Shown: positions 8,591 through 17,800, numbered from the stretch's first letter. The stretch is DNA of 64,000 nt from Apibacter mensalis (GCF_001418685.1 NZ_LIVM01000003.1:158677-222676); one strand, 5' to 3'. Translations and numbers: made by a program. Notes: a model not told the origin generated them from the letters alone.

Positions 8591-9631
8591 TTATAAATTT
8601 TCTTTTTTAATTTTCAATACCCATTTTGGATCTGAAAGTAGTGCTCTTCCAACTGCTATTAAATCTAATGTTCTATTTAATTCATCAAGAGAATTATCGG
8701 ATGCTTGAAAACTTTGTCCTTTGAATGCCCCTATAAAGTCACCGGTAAGCCCCACTCACCCGACACTTATTCGATGGTTTGGCCGTAATTTTTTTTTTGC
8801 CCATCCTGCAAAATCTAAATTTGAATTTTCAAATCCCGGTTCCCAAAATCTTCGTTGAGAGCAATGGAAAATATCTACTCCTGCTTCTGACAAAGGTAGT
8901 AACCATTGCTCCATCTTTTCAGGGCTTTTGGCTAATTTAGCTATATAATCTTGCTGTTTCCACTGTGATAAACGCAATTTTATAGGAAAATCTTCTCCTA
9001 AAGCATTTCTAACAGCTTTTATTATTTCGGTGGCAAAACGACTTCTTACGGCTATTGTAGTACCTCCCCATTTATCTTTCCGTTTATTAAATTTATCCCA
9101 AAAGAATTGATCTATCAAATATCCATGTGCACCATGTAATTCTAAGGCATCAAAACCTTTTTTCTTAGCTTGATAAGCAGATTCAGCAAAAGCTTCTATT
9201 TTTCTATATCGCTTTCGCTCGTTTCCTTTCTTCCTTGTGTTTCCGGATTTAAAAGTCCGGAAGGCCCTTTAAAAGACTCTGACGGTTTCCAATTTTTATA
9301 GGTTGGAATTATTGCCATATGCCAAAGTTGCAAAGCTATTTCCCCATCATTAGCATGTACTTCCTTAATTACCCTTTTTCATCCCTCTAATACTTGTTCA
9401 TTATAAAAAATAGGTACATTCGGATCATTGGATAAAGCCATCCTACGAACGAACGTTCCTTCTGTAATAATTAAACCTACTTCTGACTGTGCTCTTCTTT
9501 GATAATAATTAGCTACTTGTTTAGGTAGGTATGCCCTCATAAGCAAAAGACCGAGTTATAGTAGTCATTACTATCCTGTTTTTTAATTGTAGCTTTTTCG
9601 AATTAAACGGTTGAAATAATGTATGTTCCAT
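8591..9631 (-). pseudogene. Decayed NADH:flavin oxidoreductase / old yellow enzyme
   Basis: Pieces of one old-yellow-enzyme protein can be read in order along the minus strand. They are MEHTLFQPFNSKKLQLKNR from 9631, then QVANYYQRRAQSEVGLIITEG in another frame, then VIKEVHANDGEIALQLWHM, GFDALELHGAHGYLIDQFFWD, and finally a tail ending DPKWVLKIKKENL at 8591. The frame is lost after IPT (near 9530). A TGA replaces the expected Trp after LEG (near 9380). Another shift lies around 9230, and a stop at 8756 separates the last ~55 codons. The longest intact piece is 120 residues. The fold would have bound FMN and reduced enoate-type substrates using NAD(P)H. With this many lesions it is not a functional gene. 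Confidence 0.9.
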
Positions 9632-9659
9632 TTTAATTTTTGATGGGTGGGGTTAATAC

Positions 9660-10391
9660 TTATTTAATTTCATATTCTAAACGAATAGTAATATTTGCTG
9701 TTTTTTTCTTTGAAGATACATTAAATACTCCTCCCCACGAATAATCTTCTTCGGATGAATTTTGGGCAGTTATCTGAAAAACTCCTTGACTGGCATTTTT
9801 TAATTTCCCTAGTTTACACCCAGCATTAACTGCTATTTCTTCTGCTCTTCTTTTTGCATCTTTGGTTGCATCTGATATCATTTTTATTTTTAAATCAGAT
9901 AATCTAGTATAGTAGTATAAAGGAGGACGGGAATATAGTTCTACACCGTTATTGATTAATTCTGTAATTTGACGTGAAAGATCTTCCACTTTCAGCACAT
10001 CCTTAGATTCTATGGTTATAGTTTGATCTAATTGATATCCTGTAAAAATATTTTGATTTATCCCATCAACATATCTATAATCGTATTGTTTACTTATGTC
10101 AACAGATGAAAAAACCATATCTTTATTGGAAAATCCTTTGGACAAAAGATATTCTTTCACTTTTTGTCTATCAACATCCAATTCTGCATAGGCTTGTTTT
10201 AAATCTAGATTTTTCTTTGAAAAGTTTGCTTTCCATACTATTAAATCTGATTCAAAATCTTGAGTACCCAATCCCTTAACAATGATCGAGTGGGATTGGT
10301 TTCTTTTTTTGTAAGAATTGCCCAGAAAACACGCGGCGAGAACTACTGAAATGGATGCAATTAGTGTTGAAAATATTAGCTGGTTTTTCAT
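9660..10391 (-). CDS. SIMPL (DUF541) domain periplasmic protein
   Basis: 243 residues. An N-terminal hydrophobic segment (FSTLIASISVVLAACFLG) acts as signal peptide or anchor. The SIMPL fold follows, with HSIIVKGLGTQDFESDLIVW, a long central helix (AYAELDVDRQKVKEYLLSKG) and AKRRAEEIAVNAGCKLGKL near residue 180. Its conserved finish is KTANITIRLEYEI. A Cys within the hydrophobic stretch (LAAC) makes a lipoprotein possible. SIMPL proteins (YggE/BP26 type) are periplasmic or membrane-associated and linked to oxidative stress, but no biochemical role is established. It converges on the relic of the oxidoreductase and is preceded by a terminator hairpin belonging to fbaA. Confidence 0.85.
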   Translation of the reverse strand: MKNQLIFSTLIASISVVLAACFLGNSYKKRNQSHSIIVKGLGTQDFESDLIVWKANFSKKNLDLKQAYAELDVDRQKVKEYLLSKGFSNKDMVFSSVDISKQYDYRYVDGINQNIFTGYQLDQTITIESKDVLKVEDLSRQITELINNGVELYSRPPLYYYTRLSDLKIKMISDATKDAKRRAEEIAVNAGCKLGKLKNASQGVFQITAQNSSEEDYSWGGVFNVSSKKKTANITIRLEYEIK

Positions 10392-10413
10392 ACTTCTTTT
10401 TTTTTCAAATATA

Positions 10414-10448
10414 CAATAAAAGCACCTTAAATTAAGATGCTTTTATTG
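10414..10448 (-). terminator. Terminator after fbaA
   Basis: Seventeen-base arms with a single mismatch (CAATAAAAGCACCTTAA against TTAAGATGCTTTTATTG) form a long stem directly after the fbaA stop on the minus strand. Confidence 0.7.
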
Positions 10449-10475
10449 TTATAATTAAATTTTATATTTTTATTT

Positions 10476-11543
10476 CTATAGTGTATTGATATTATTTAAA
10501 TCCTCGAAAGCTTTTTCTAATCTTTTAGTGAATCCCTCTTCACATTTTCTCATCCATACTCTTGGGTCATAATATTTTTTATTGGGAGCTTCATCTCCGG
10601 TAGGATTTCCTACTTGAGTTCTTAAATAATCGATATTTTTTTCTACATAATCTCTGGCCCCTTCGGTATAAGCAAATTGTAAATCTGTATCAATATTCAT
10701 TTTAACTACCCCATAACTTATGGCTTCTCTTATGTCTAATAGAGAGGAGCCAGATCCACCATGAAATACAAAATTAATTGGTTTAGAAGATCCTCCAACT
10801 TGTTTTTGAACATATTCTTGGGAATTATGAAGTATTTTGGGCTCTAATTTAACATTACCCGGTTTATACACTCCATGAACATTACCAAATGCTGCTGCAA
10901 TAGTAAAATTAGGACTTATTGCACTTAATGCTTTATAAGTCTTATAAACGTCTTCAGGTTGTGTATATAATTTAGAACTTTCAACCTCTGAATTATCTAC
11001 TCCATCTTCTTCTCCACCGGTAATACCTATTTCAACTTCTAAAGTCATTCCTAATTTAGCCATTCTTTCAAAATATTTTGAAGAGATAGATAAATTTTCA
11101 TCTAATGGCTCTTCTGATAGATCCAACATATGTGAAGAATAAAGTGTTTTACCTTCTTTTTTATGGAATTCTTCACACGCATCCAATAAACCATCAATCC
11201 ATGGTAATAGTTTTTTTGCACAATGGTCTGTATGTAAAATTACAGTTGCTCCATAGGCTTCTGCCAATGTATGGACATGTTTTGCTCCAGCAATTGCTCC
11301 TAAAACATCTGCTCTTAAGGACTGGTTTTTAAATCCTTTTCCTGCATTAAATTGAGATCCCCCGTTTGAAAATTGTATAATTATGGGTGCATTTACTTTA
11401 ACAGCTGTTTCAAGAGCTGCATTAATATTGCTAGATCCTATAACATTACATGCCGGTAAAGCAAACTGTTTTTCTTTAGCATAGTCGAATATTTCTTTTA
11501 CTAGCGATCCTGTTGCTACTCCTGCCGGAAATTTTCTGCTCAT
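10476..11543 (-). CDS. fbaA: Class II fructose-bisphosphate aldolase
   Basis: 355 residues, class IIA (E. coli type) length. It cleaves fructose-1,6-bisphosphate to dihydroxyacetone phosphate and glyceraldehyde-3-phosphate in glycolysis, and the reverse in gluconeogenesis. Zinc and catalytic residues are visible in ILHTDHCAKKLLPW (~105-118: catalytic Asp and His ligand), in AFGNVHGVYKPG (His ligand, ~225) and in FVFHGGSGSS (His ligand, ~265). The phosphate-binding segment is KMNIDTDLQFA. It is a single-gene unit with a terminator after it and a probable promoter before it. Confidence 0.96.
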   Translation of the reverse strand: MSRKFPAGVATGSLVKEIFDYAKEKQFALPACNVIGSSNINAALETAVKVNAPIIIQFSNGGSQFNAGKGFKNQSLRADVLGAIAGAKHVHTLAEAYGATVILHTDHCAKKLLPWIDGLLDACEEFHKKEGKTLYSSHMLDLSEEPLDENLSISSKYFERMAKLGMTLEVEIGITGGEEDGVDNSEVESSKLYTQPEDVYKTYKALSAISPNFTIAAAFGNVHGVYKPGNVKLEPKILHNSQEYVQKQVGGSSKPINFVFHGGSGSSLLDIREAISYGVVKMNIDTDLQFAYTEGARDYVEKNIDYLRTQVGNPTGDEAPNKKYYDPRVWMRKCEEGFTKRLEKAFEDLNNINTL

Positions 11544-11580
11544 GTTTTTATAATTTTTTTTGTTATACTTTTTTAAATTG

Positions 11581-11607
11581 TAAATGTAAAAACTATTTAT
11601 ATCCCAA
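11581..11607 (-). promoter_or_regulatory. Probable fbaA promoter
   Basis: On the minus strand TTG (11605-11607) is followed after 16 bases by TACATTTA (11581-11588). This is a one-mismatch version of the flavobacterial TTG / TAnnTTTG promoter, 38 bases before the fbaA start. The remaining upstream gap to 12028 is AT-rich and holds no feature I can support. Confidence 0.4.
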
Positions 11608-12028
11608 AGAGTTATTTCTTGTTGAAATTTCTCATGTTTTTATTTTTTTACAAAAAGTTATAATTTTAATTGAACTCATTGCTTTAATTTCTAATAATAC
11701 AGCTAAAATTTTAAAAAGAATTGAATTATTTTTTAAAATTTACTGTGCTTCTTTCAAATTAAAAATTTAAATTATATAATATTAATATACATTCTCATAT
11801 TTTTTCCTACTTACTTCTTTATATACCCCTTGTTAACTGCTAATCTCAATTATCGTACTAGTTTTACATTCTAAGTCTAAGTATTTTGTCAAAAAATAAG
11901 TTTTAATACATATGTTTGTATATAGTAAATATTTTAAAAAAAATATTTAAATTAAAGAAGGAACGAAAATAAATGTTTACTGAACTTAATTTTTTTTAAT
12001 TACAAGCAGATATTAGCAAAAAATTCAA

Positions 12029-12055
12029 ATGCCTCATATTAAAAATATAAGGCAT
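12029..12055 (-). terminator. Hairpin after tpx
   Basis: ATGCCTCATATT pairs with AATATAAGGCAT (one mismatch) across a three-base loop, 20 bases past the tpx stop on the minus strand. The T-run after it is weak, so this may be a 3'-end stabilising hairpin. Confidence 0.55.
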
Positions 12056-12074
12056 GGTTTATCTAAATTTGTTT

Positions 12075-12575
12075 TTATTTTAAAATAGCAGCCATCACTT
12101 TTTCATAATTAGGCTCATTAGTCGTTTCCGCTACTTGTTCTTTATATATAATTTCACCTGAAACGTTAAGCACAATTACTGATCTGCTAAACAACCCTTT
12201 TAATGGACCATCCGAAAATTCTAAATTATATTCTTTACCGAAATTTGAACGAAATGCAGAAAGGGGAATAACATTATCTAAACCTTCTGCAGCACAAAAA
12301 CGTTTTTGTGCAAAAGGGAGATCTTTTGAAATACACAAAACCACCGTATTTTCCATATCAGATACTTTTTCATTAAATTCTCTGACAGACATGGCACAAG
12401 TTTCTGTATCCAAGCTTGGAAATATGTTTAAAATAACTACTTTACCTTTATAATCCGATAATTTTTTTTCTGATAAATCCGTATCCACTAATATAAAATC
12501 CGGAGCTTTATTTCCAACTTCAGGGAGAGCTCCCAATGTATGTACTTCATTACCTTTTAATGTTATTGTTGCCAT
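12075..12575 (-). CDS. tpx: Thiol peroxidase (Tpx)
   Basis: 166 residues, the full length of the atypical 2-Cys peroxiredoxin Tpx. The peroxidatic Cys lies in FPSLDTETCAMSVREF (~60) and the resolving Cys in AQKRFCAAEGL (~94), the pattern that separates Tpx from BCP and AhpC. The N-terminal beta hairpin MATITLKGNEVHTLG is also typical. It reduces hydrogen peroxide and lipid hydroperoxides with electrons from thioredoxin. It is monocistronic, with about 240 bases of non-coding AT-rich sequence upstream. Confidence 0.96.
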   Translation of the reverse strand: MATITLKGNEVHTLGALPEVGNKAPDFILVDTDLSEKKLSDYKGKVVILNIFPSLDTETCAMSVREFNEKVSDMENTVVLCISKDLPFAQKRFCAAEGLDNVIPLSAFRSNFGKEYNLEFSDGPLKGLFSRSVIVLNVSGEIIYKEQVAETTNEPNYEKVMAAILK

Positions 12576-12818
12576 TGTATTATTTTTTAATTATTTTATT
12601 ATTATTACACTAAATTTATAACGACTAATTTATGAAATAATATTAATTTTGATTATTTGTTAAATATTATATTATACAATCCTCATATCAATTATTTCTA
12701 TTTAAAAGATTTTTTTACTATTTTGAAAATGATTTATTATAATTTTAATATAAAAAAAATTTTGGTTACACTTTTTTATAAATACTTAATTAAATTTGGA
12801 TATTAAAACTTATGTAAT

Positions 12819-13337
12819 ATGCAACCAATTTTCAAATTCTGTCCCAATTGTAAAAGTAATCATTTAGAATATCCACACGGATCTAAGATTGTATGCTTAG
12901 ATTGTAATTTTGAATATTATCATAATACAGCCGGAGCAACTGCTGTTGTCATTCAAAAAAAAGATAAAGTATTATTGACTATAAGAAATAAAGAACCTAA
13001 AAAGGGTTATTTGGATCTGGCGGGAGGATTTATTGATGCCATGGAAACTGCAGAACAAGCCAGCTTTAGGGAATTACAAGAAGAATTAAATATATCCATT
13101 GACACATCTAAGTTAAAATATATAAATTCATATCCCAATACTTATTTATATAAAGATATTTTATATAACACTATTGATTTATTCTTTCTTTATAAAGATG
13201 ATAATTTATCCGTTGGAGATTTCGATCCTATTGAGTTAAAAGGTTATGTATGGAAAAATTTATCTGAAATAGATCTTAATGAAATTGCTTTTGACAGTCA
13301 TAAAAAAACTTTATCTATTCTTAAAAAAATAGATTAA
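12819..13337 (+). CDS. NUDIX hydrolase with N-terminal zinc ribbon
   Basis: 172 residues. A four-Cys zinc ribbon opens the protein (FCPNCKSNHLE, then KIVCLDCNFEYY). The NUDIX box Gx5Ex7REUxEExGU is complete from GGFIDAMETAEQ to FRELQEELNI (~67-90), with the metal-binding Glu residues in REL-x-EE. Zinc-ribbon NUDIX enzymes of this layout include NADH pyrophosphatase-like and nucleoside-diphosphate-sugar hydrolases. The substrate cannot be fixed from sequence, and the protein is shorter than NudC. It stands alone with a terminator about 110 bases downstream. Confidence 0.85.
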   Translation: MQPIFKFCPNCKSNHLEYPHGSKIVCLDCNFEYYHNTAGATAVVIQKKDKVLLTIRNKEPKKGYLDLAGGFIDAMETAEQASFRELQEELNISIDTSKLKYINSYPNTYLYKDILYNTIDLFFLYKDDNLSVGDFDPIELKGYVWKNLSEIDLNEIAFDSHKKTLSILKKID

Positions 13338-13446
13338 CTTAATAATTATGGTTATTATAAGGCTATTTATTATTAATAATTTTTTTATCATGAAAAATAA
13401 ATTCTATTTCTTAACTATTATGGAGCACAAACCAGTCTAAACTAAA

Positions 13447-13488
13447 AAAGAAATGATTCTGCATGTATTAGAATCATTTCTTTATTTT
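13447..13488 (+). terminator. Terminator downstream of the NUDIX gene
   Basis: Fourteen-base perfect arms AAAGAAATGATTCT and AGAATCATTTCTTT around a nine-base loop are followed by a T-rich tract. It lies in the 13338-13776 gap, where nothing else was recognised. Confidence 0.75.
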
Positions 13489-13776
13489 TGCTTTCGATTT
13501 AATAAAAAAACTATTTTATAGAAAGTAAAAATCACAAATTCTCATTTTTTATGATGTGTTTGAAGCCTAAACTCCCTTCTTTGCTAATGTAATGAATTTT
13601 ATTCTATATCTAAAATTTATTATAAATAAATTAATAATATCAATTTTAATATTTTTTAATTATAAATTCCAATTTGCTGAATAATAGATATATTATCATT
13701 TTTTATTACATTTCAATAATTAAAATTAATTATATAGCATTTATTTGCTTACTTTAAAAAACTTTTCATTCACTCC

Positions 13777-14100
13777 ATGAAAACAACCAATTTTTATGAA
13801 AAAGTATATCAAATTGTACGAAGAATACCTTATGGTAAAGTAACCACTTACGGTCTTATTGCTGCTCATTTGGGAGTTAAAAGCTCATCCAGAATGGTCG
13901 GATATGCTATGAACTCTTCTCATTCTTTACCAAATATTCCGGCTCATAGAGTAGTAAACAGAAACGGAATGTTAACGGGGAAATTTCATTTTCCCACCCC
14001 TACACTTATGGAAGAACTTTTACAAAATGAAGGAATCCGAGTTAAAAATGATATGATCATCAATTTTAAAAATTATTTATGGATACCTGAAAATGATTGA
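13777..14100 (+). CDS. Alkyltransferase-like (ATL) protein of the MGMT family
   Basis: 107 residues, just the DNA-binding C-terminal domain of O6-alkylguanine-DNA alkyltransferase. Signature segments are VYQIVRRIPYGKVTTYGLIA and MVGYAMNSS. At the active-site motif the usual PCHRV is PAHRV (residues ~55-59), so the acceptor Cys is replaced by Ala. That substitution defines ATL proteins, which bind alkylated guanine tightly, do not transfer the alkyl group, and hand the lesion to nucleotide excision repair. About 60 bases separate it from mntH on the same strand. Confidence 0.88.
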   Translation: MKTTNFYEKVYQIVRRIPYGKVTTYGLIAAHLGVKSSSRMVGYAMNSSHSLPNIPAHRVVNRNGMLTGKFHFPTPTLMEELLQNEGIRVKNDMIINFKNYLWIPEND

Positions 14101-14130
14101 TATTATATTTTATAATGCAAAAATTTAATT

Positions 14131-14138
14131 TATATTTG
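14131..14138 (+). promoter_or_regulatory. -7 promoter element upstream of mntH
   Basis: TATATTTG matches TAnnTTTG and lies 24 bases before the TTG start of mntH. No matching -33 TTG is present. Confidence 0.35.
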
Positions 14139-14161
14139 CAAATATTAGAAAAGTCTAACAA

Positions 14162-15565
14162 TTGAGTAAGAAATCTCTGCAAGAAGTTCATGAAAGTATA
14201 AATACTGAAAATCCTAAAAAATGGAAAAGGATACTTTCTTTTTTCGGCCCGGCTTACCTAGTTGCTGTTGGATACTTGGATCCGGGAAATTGGGCAACTG
14301 ATATTGCGGGAGGCAGTAAGTTTGGCTATGCTTTAATTTGGGTTTTATTAATGAGCAACATTATGGCAGTATTGCTTCAAGCTTTAAGTGCTCGATTAGG
14401 TATTGTTCGCGGGTTAGATTTAGCGCAAACCAATAGAGAGTATTACCCAAAATGGATGAACTATATTTTATATGGTTTTGCAGAAATAGCCATAGCAGCA
14501 ACTGATTTAGCTGAAGTATTAGGAATGGCTATTGGGTTGCAGCTTCTATTTGGACTTGATCTTATCTGGGGGGTTTGGTTTGCTGCATTAGATACTCTGC
14601 TTTTACTTGTTCTACAACGATTTGGTATAAGGAAAATGGAAGCCTTTATCATCGCTTTAGTTGCGATTATAGGGGGATGTTTTCTTGTTGAGATGTTCTT
14701 AGCAAAACCTAATATAATTGAAGTTTCTAAGGGTTTTAAACCAACCCTTCCCAATACTGAGGCTCTATATATAGCAATCGGAATTATAGGAGCAACTGTA
14801 ATGCCACATAACTTGTATCTTCATTCTGCTTTAGTTCAAACTAGAAAAATAAAAAGAGATTATGAATCTTTAAAAAGAGCTATTAAATATAACTTTTACG
14901 ATAGTCTCATCGCATTAAATTTGGCATTTTTTGTGAATGCTGCAATATTAGTTCTCGCTGCCTCAACTTTTTATAGTGCTGGATTACATGATATTGATGG
15001 ATTACATGATGCATATAAAATGTTATCCAATTTATTGGGCCCTCTAGCCCCCGTTCTTTTTGCCATTGCTTTAATTGCTTCCGGACAAAGTTCAACCGTG
15101 ACCGGTACACTTGCCGGACAAATTGTAATGGAAGGATATCTCCACTTTAGAATGAATCCCGCCTTAAGAAGATTGTTGACACGCATACTTGCAATTATAC
15201 CCGCTGTCATGGTAATAAGCATATTAGGAGATAGTTCCGTTAATGAAATGCTTATTTTTAGTCAAGTTCTATTAAGTATGCAATTAGGCTTCGCAGTGAT
15301 TCCTCTCATCCATTTTGTTAGTGATAAAGATAAAATGGGAAGGTTTGCAATCAAATTACCTTTAAAAATTATATCTTGGATTGTATGCATAATCATTATT
15401 ATTTTAAATATAAAATTAATTTATGATGAGGAAATTAATGTTTATAGTAATAAAGATATATCTTTAAGCGTAAAAATTATTTTAGGGGTTGTATCTATAG
15501 GTATATTATTATTCTTGTTTAACATTGTTTTATATCCTTGGATAAAGAGGTCACATAAAAATTAA
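14162..15565 (+). CDS. mntH: Nramp-family Mn2+/Fe2+ transporter MntH
   Basis: 467 residues, with about eleven transmembrane segments. The metal-binding signatures are intact: DPGNWATD in TM1 (~39-46) and MPHNLYLHS in TM6 (~218-226). It imports Mn2+ and possibly Fe2+ with protons across the inner membrane. Translation appears to start at TTG (14162), because no ATG precedes the conserved N-terminal region in frame. The first ~20 residues (SKKSLQEVHESINTENPKKW) are a typical cytoplasmic lead-in. It is followed by a ~700-base gap that starts with a large perfect inverted repeat. Confidence 0.93.
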   Translation: MSKKSLQEVHESINTENPKKWKRILSFFGPAYLVAVGYLDPGNWATDIAGGSKFGYALIWVLLMSNIMAVLLQALSARLGIVRGLDLAQTNREYYPKWMNYILYGFAEIAIAATDLAEVLGMAIGLQLLFGLDLIWGVWFAALDTLLLLVLQRFGIRKMEAFIIALVAIIGGCFLVEMFLAKPNIIEVSKGFKPTLPNTEALYIAIGIIGATVMPHNLYLHSALVQTRKIKRDYESLKRAIKYNFYDSLIALNLAFFVNAAILVLAASTFYSAGLHDIDGLHDAYKMLSNLLGPLAPVLFAIALIASGQSSTVTGTLAGQIVMEGYLHFRMNPALRRLLTRILAIIPAVMVISILGDSSVNEMLIFSQVLLSMQLGFAVIPLIHFVSDKDKMGRFAIKLPLKIISWIVCIIIIILNIKLIYDEEINVYSNKDISLSVKIILGVVSIGILLFLFNIVLYPWIKRSHKN

Positions 15566-15754
15566 TCTATTATTCATCAATTACTTATCCAAAAAGTAAA
15601 AATTAATTATGCCCATTTTAAGTTATCGGTATAGCATCAGATTTTAGTAAAGGAGATCTACGTTTTTCAGTTATTTCCTTTTTCGACGTTTCTACTTTAA
15701 TGATTGTATTATTTCCTGTCATTAAAATTATATTTGTCAATTTATAATTGAATA

Positions 15755-15797
15755 TTGGCTTATTTAGATAAAATTTAACTTTATCTAAATAAGCCAA
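15755..15797. repeat. 18-bp perfect inverted repeat
   Basis: TTGGCTTATTTAGATAAA (15755-15772) and its exact reverse complement (15780-15797) flank a seven-base spacer. The stem would be very stable, but neither side is followed by a T-run, so a simple intrinsic terminator is doubtful. It lies 190 bases past mntH and could be a 3'-end stabiliser for that transcript, a protein-binding dyad or a mobile-element trace. Confidence 0.8.
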
Positions 15798-16173
15798 CTG
15801 ATTAAAAATTACCTGCTTAAATAAGTATATACACTTGTTGAGGCAAAATTAAGATTTGTTAATCCTGCGATTTTACTTCCTAATTCACGTAATGAAAATA
15901 AGATTGATATTTGTATTGATGGTAAAACATTACATTTGGTATTATGACAATAGAGTATGCAATAAAATGATCACTCCTATTTTAGTCGTATATACTTATA
16001 CTTAAATTATTAACGTACTGCTTATTTTTAATTAATTATTTCTCTTATATGTTTCACATTATTTTAGATTATATACACAATTATATCAAACATCATTTAC
16101 ATCTAACCGTTACCTTGTTTTTTATAAAAATTTTATATTTTGCATAAATTTTATTTAATATTTATCTAAAGTT

Positions 16174-16181
16174 TACCTTTG
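16174..16181 (+). promoter_or_regulatory. -7 element upstream of the Pr6Pr gene
   Basis: TACCTTTG matches TAnnTTTG, about 60 bases before the first possible start of the membrane-protein gene. The -33 element is not evident. Confidence 0.3.
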
Positions 16182-16266
16182 CTTTCTAACTTTTACAATT
16201 TTTTGCTTTTATAATAGTTATAACCTCATTATTTAAAATTTATGAGATATTTTATTAATTTATCAA

Positions 16267-16866
16267 TTGTTTTTTTTGGTCTTTTTCAGCATTACTACAG
16301 AAAGTTATACTTTTATCTATGGTGACGTTCATCCATTAATTTTAAATGAAAAATCTTATTTAAATCGTTTTATTTATTACTACAGTTATTTTACTATTCA
16401 ATCTAATTTGGCTGTTGGAATTACTTCATTAATATTGCTTTTTAAATCTGATTATTCTAAAAAATGGTTTCGTATTTTACAATTAGATGGTATTATTTGT
16501 ACAACTATTACTTGTATAGTATATAACATTGTTCTAAGACATGATCATAAACTTAAAGGTATTATAATATTAACCAACGAAGCTTTACACGTAATAATTC
16601 CTTTTTTATCAGCATTATACTGGATATTATATGGTTTTGTACAAAAATTAGATAAAAAAATTGCTGTCTTTGCTATTTTTCCTCCTCTCATTTATATTAT
16701 TTATATTTTTATAAGAGGTCATTTCACAGATATATATCCCTATCCATTTCTAGACGCAAACAAAATAGGTTTACAACAAGCTGTATTAAATACATGTGGA
16801 ATTATACTCTTATTTTTATTTCTTGAATTTATCTTACTATATATGGATAAAAAATTGAAAAAATGA
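16267..16866 (+). CDS. Pr6Pr-family membrane protein, possibly frameshifted at its start
   Basis: 199 residues from a TTG start, with six hydrophobic segments. The conserved segment YFTIQSNLAVGITSLILLF lies at ~42-60, later ones are ALHVIIPFLSALYWILYG and GIILLFLFLEFILLYMDKK. This matches Pr6Pr/FAR-17a-like membrane proteins of unknown function. An ATG at 16242 begins MRYFINLSIVFF in the other frame and runs into the same T8 tract (16270-16277). A one-base change in that tract would join it to the long frame and give a better N terminus. Either translation starts at TTG, or the gene carries a homopolymer frameshift. Confidence 0.65.
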   Translation: MFFLVFFSITTESYTFIYGDVHPLILNEKSYLNRFIYYYSYFTIQSNLAVGITSLILLFKSDYSKKWFRILQLDGIICTTITCIVYNIVLRHDHKLKGIIILTNEALHVIIPFLSALYWILYGFVQKLDKKIAVFAIFPPLIYIIYIFIRGHFTDIYPYPFLDANKIGLQQAVLNTCGIILLFLFLEFILLYMDKKLKK

Positions 16867-16914
16867 ATAAATTCTAATTCTTAAATTTATTTAAATAATA
16901 TATATCTAAAATAA

Positions 16915-16940
16915 AAAAGACTGCATAAATGCAGTCTTTC
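16915..16940 (-). terminator. Terminator after tsf
   Basis: AAAGACTGCA / TGCAGTCTTT with a four-base loop is followed by a T-run on the minus strand, 20 bases past the tsf stop. It may also act for the converging membrane-protein gene. Confidence 0.8.
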
Positions 16941-16958
16941 TAATATATAACTTTTGAA

Positions 16959-17777
16959 TTATAATCTTATAAACCCGGTTATTTTAACTTCAGGATCAAT
17001 TGATTTCACATAATCTTCAACTGAAATTTTTTCACCCATTATATAATCTTGCTTTAACAAGGTATTATCTTTAAAAAACTTATTTAATTTTCCTTTAGCT
17101 ATATTTTCAAGCATAGCTTCCGGTTTACCTTCTTGACGCAATTGATCTTTAGCAATTTCAAGTTCTTTTTCAATTACACTAGAATCAACCTGTGTTTCAT
17201 CTAATGCAATTGGGGTCATTGCTGCAACTTGCATTGAAATATTTTTAGATACTTCAGCTGCATTGCCGAAAGACTTTGATAAACCAACTGCAGAAGCTAT
17301 TTTATTTCCGGCATGTATATATGAACCTACAAATGGAGCTTCTAATTTTTTAAATCCGGATATTTCTATTTTTTCACCGATTACTCCCGTTTGCTCGATA
17401 AGTTTTTCACTTACAGGAATACCATTGAAATCGGCTGCTAATAATTCTTCTTTGGTATTGAAATTTAATGCAAGTTTTGCAAAATCCTTAGCCAATTTAA
17501 CAAAATCTTCATTTTTTGCAACAAAATCTGTTTCACAGCTTAATTTAATTACAACTGCCTTTGTATGGGCGTCGTTTACTGCAGCTATTACTGCTCCTTC
17601 AAGATTTTCTCTATCTGCTCTATTTGCAGCAACTTTTTGTCCTTTTTTTCTTAATAAGTCAACCGCTTTGTCGAAATCTCCTTCTGCTTCAACTAAAGCT
17701 TTTTTTGAGTCCATCATTCCTGCTCCTGTAGCATTTCTTAGTTTTGCTACATCAGCTGCTTTTGGTGAATATGACAT
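16959..17777 (-). CDS. tsf: Translation elongation factor Ts
   Basis: 272 residues. The N-terminal UBA-like domain (VAKLRNATGAGMMDSKKALVE, ~8-28) and the EF-Tu contact motif KLSCETDFVAKNEDFVKLA (~75-95) are clear. The core domain follows, with AVGLSKSFGNAAEVSKNIS. EF-Ts is the nucleotide exchange factor that regenerates EF-Tu-GTP. It follows rpsB after 23 bases, the near-universal rpsB-tsf pair, and ends the rplM-rpsI-rpsB-tsf cluster. Confidence 0.97.
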   Translation of the reverse strand: MSYSPKAADVAKLRNATGAGMMDSKKALVEAEGDFDKAVDLLRKKGQKVAANRADRENLEGAVIAAVNDAHTKAVVIKLSCETDFVAKNEDFVKLAKDFAKLALNFNTKEELLAADFNGIPVSEKLIEQTGVIGEKIEISGFKKLEAPFVGSYIHAGNKIASAVGLSKSFGNAAEVSKNISMQVAAMTPIALDETQVDSSVIEKELEIAKDQLRQEGKPEAMLENIAKGKLNKFFKDNTLLKQDYIMGEKISVEDYVKSIDPEVKITGFIRL

Positions 17778-17800
17778 CTTTATTTTATTTAAATTTAATT

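Larger units (their letters stand above)
15566..16241. other. Gene-poor gap with possible coding relics
   Basis: No intact gene is visible. A short forward open stretch just before the 15755 inverted repeat reads GIASDFSKGDLRFSVISFFD then VSTLMIVLFPVIK, and ends in a stop near 15750. It has a protein-like composition but no good start. A second stretch near 15845-15950 reads RFVNPAILLPNS then NKIDICIDGKTLHLVL. Both may be remnants of decayed genes. I cannot name a family. Confidence 0.3.

Noticed and set aside
11513..11770. 85-codon forward frame upstream of fbaA
   Set aside because: Overlaps the fbaA start and its promoter; hydrophobic AT-driven composition without motifs.
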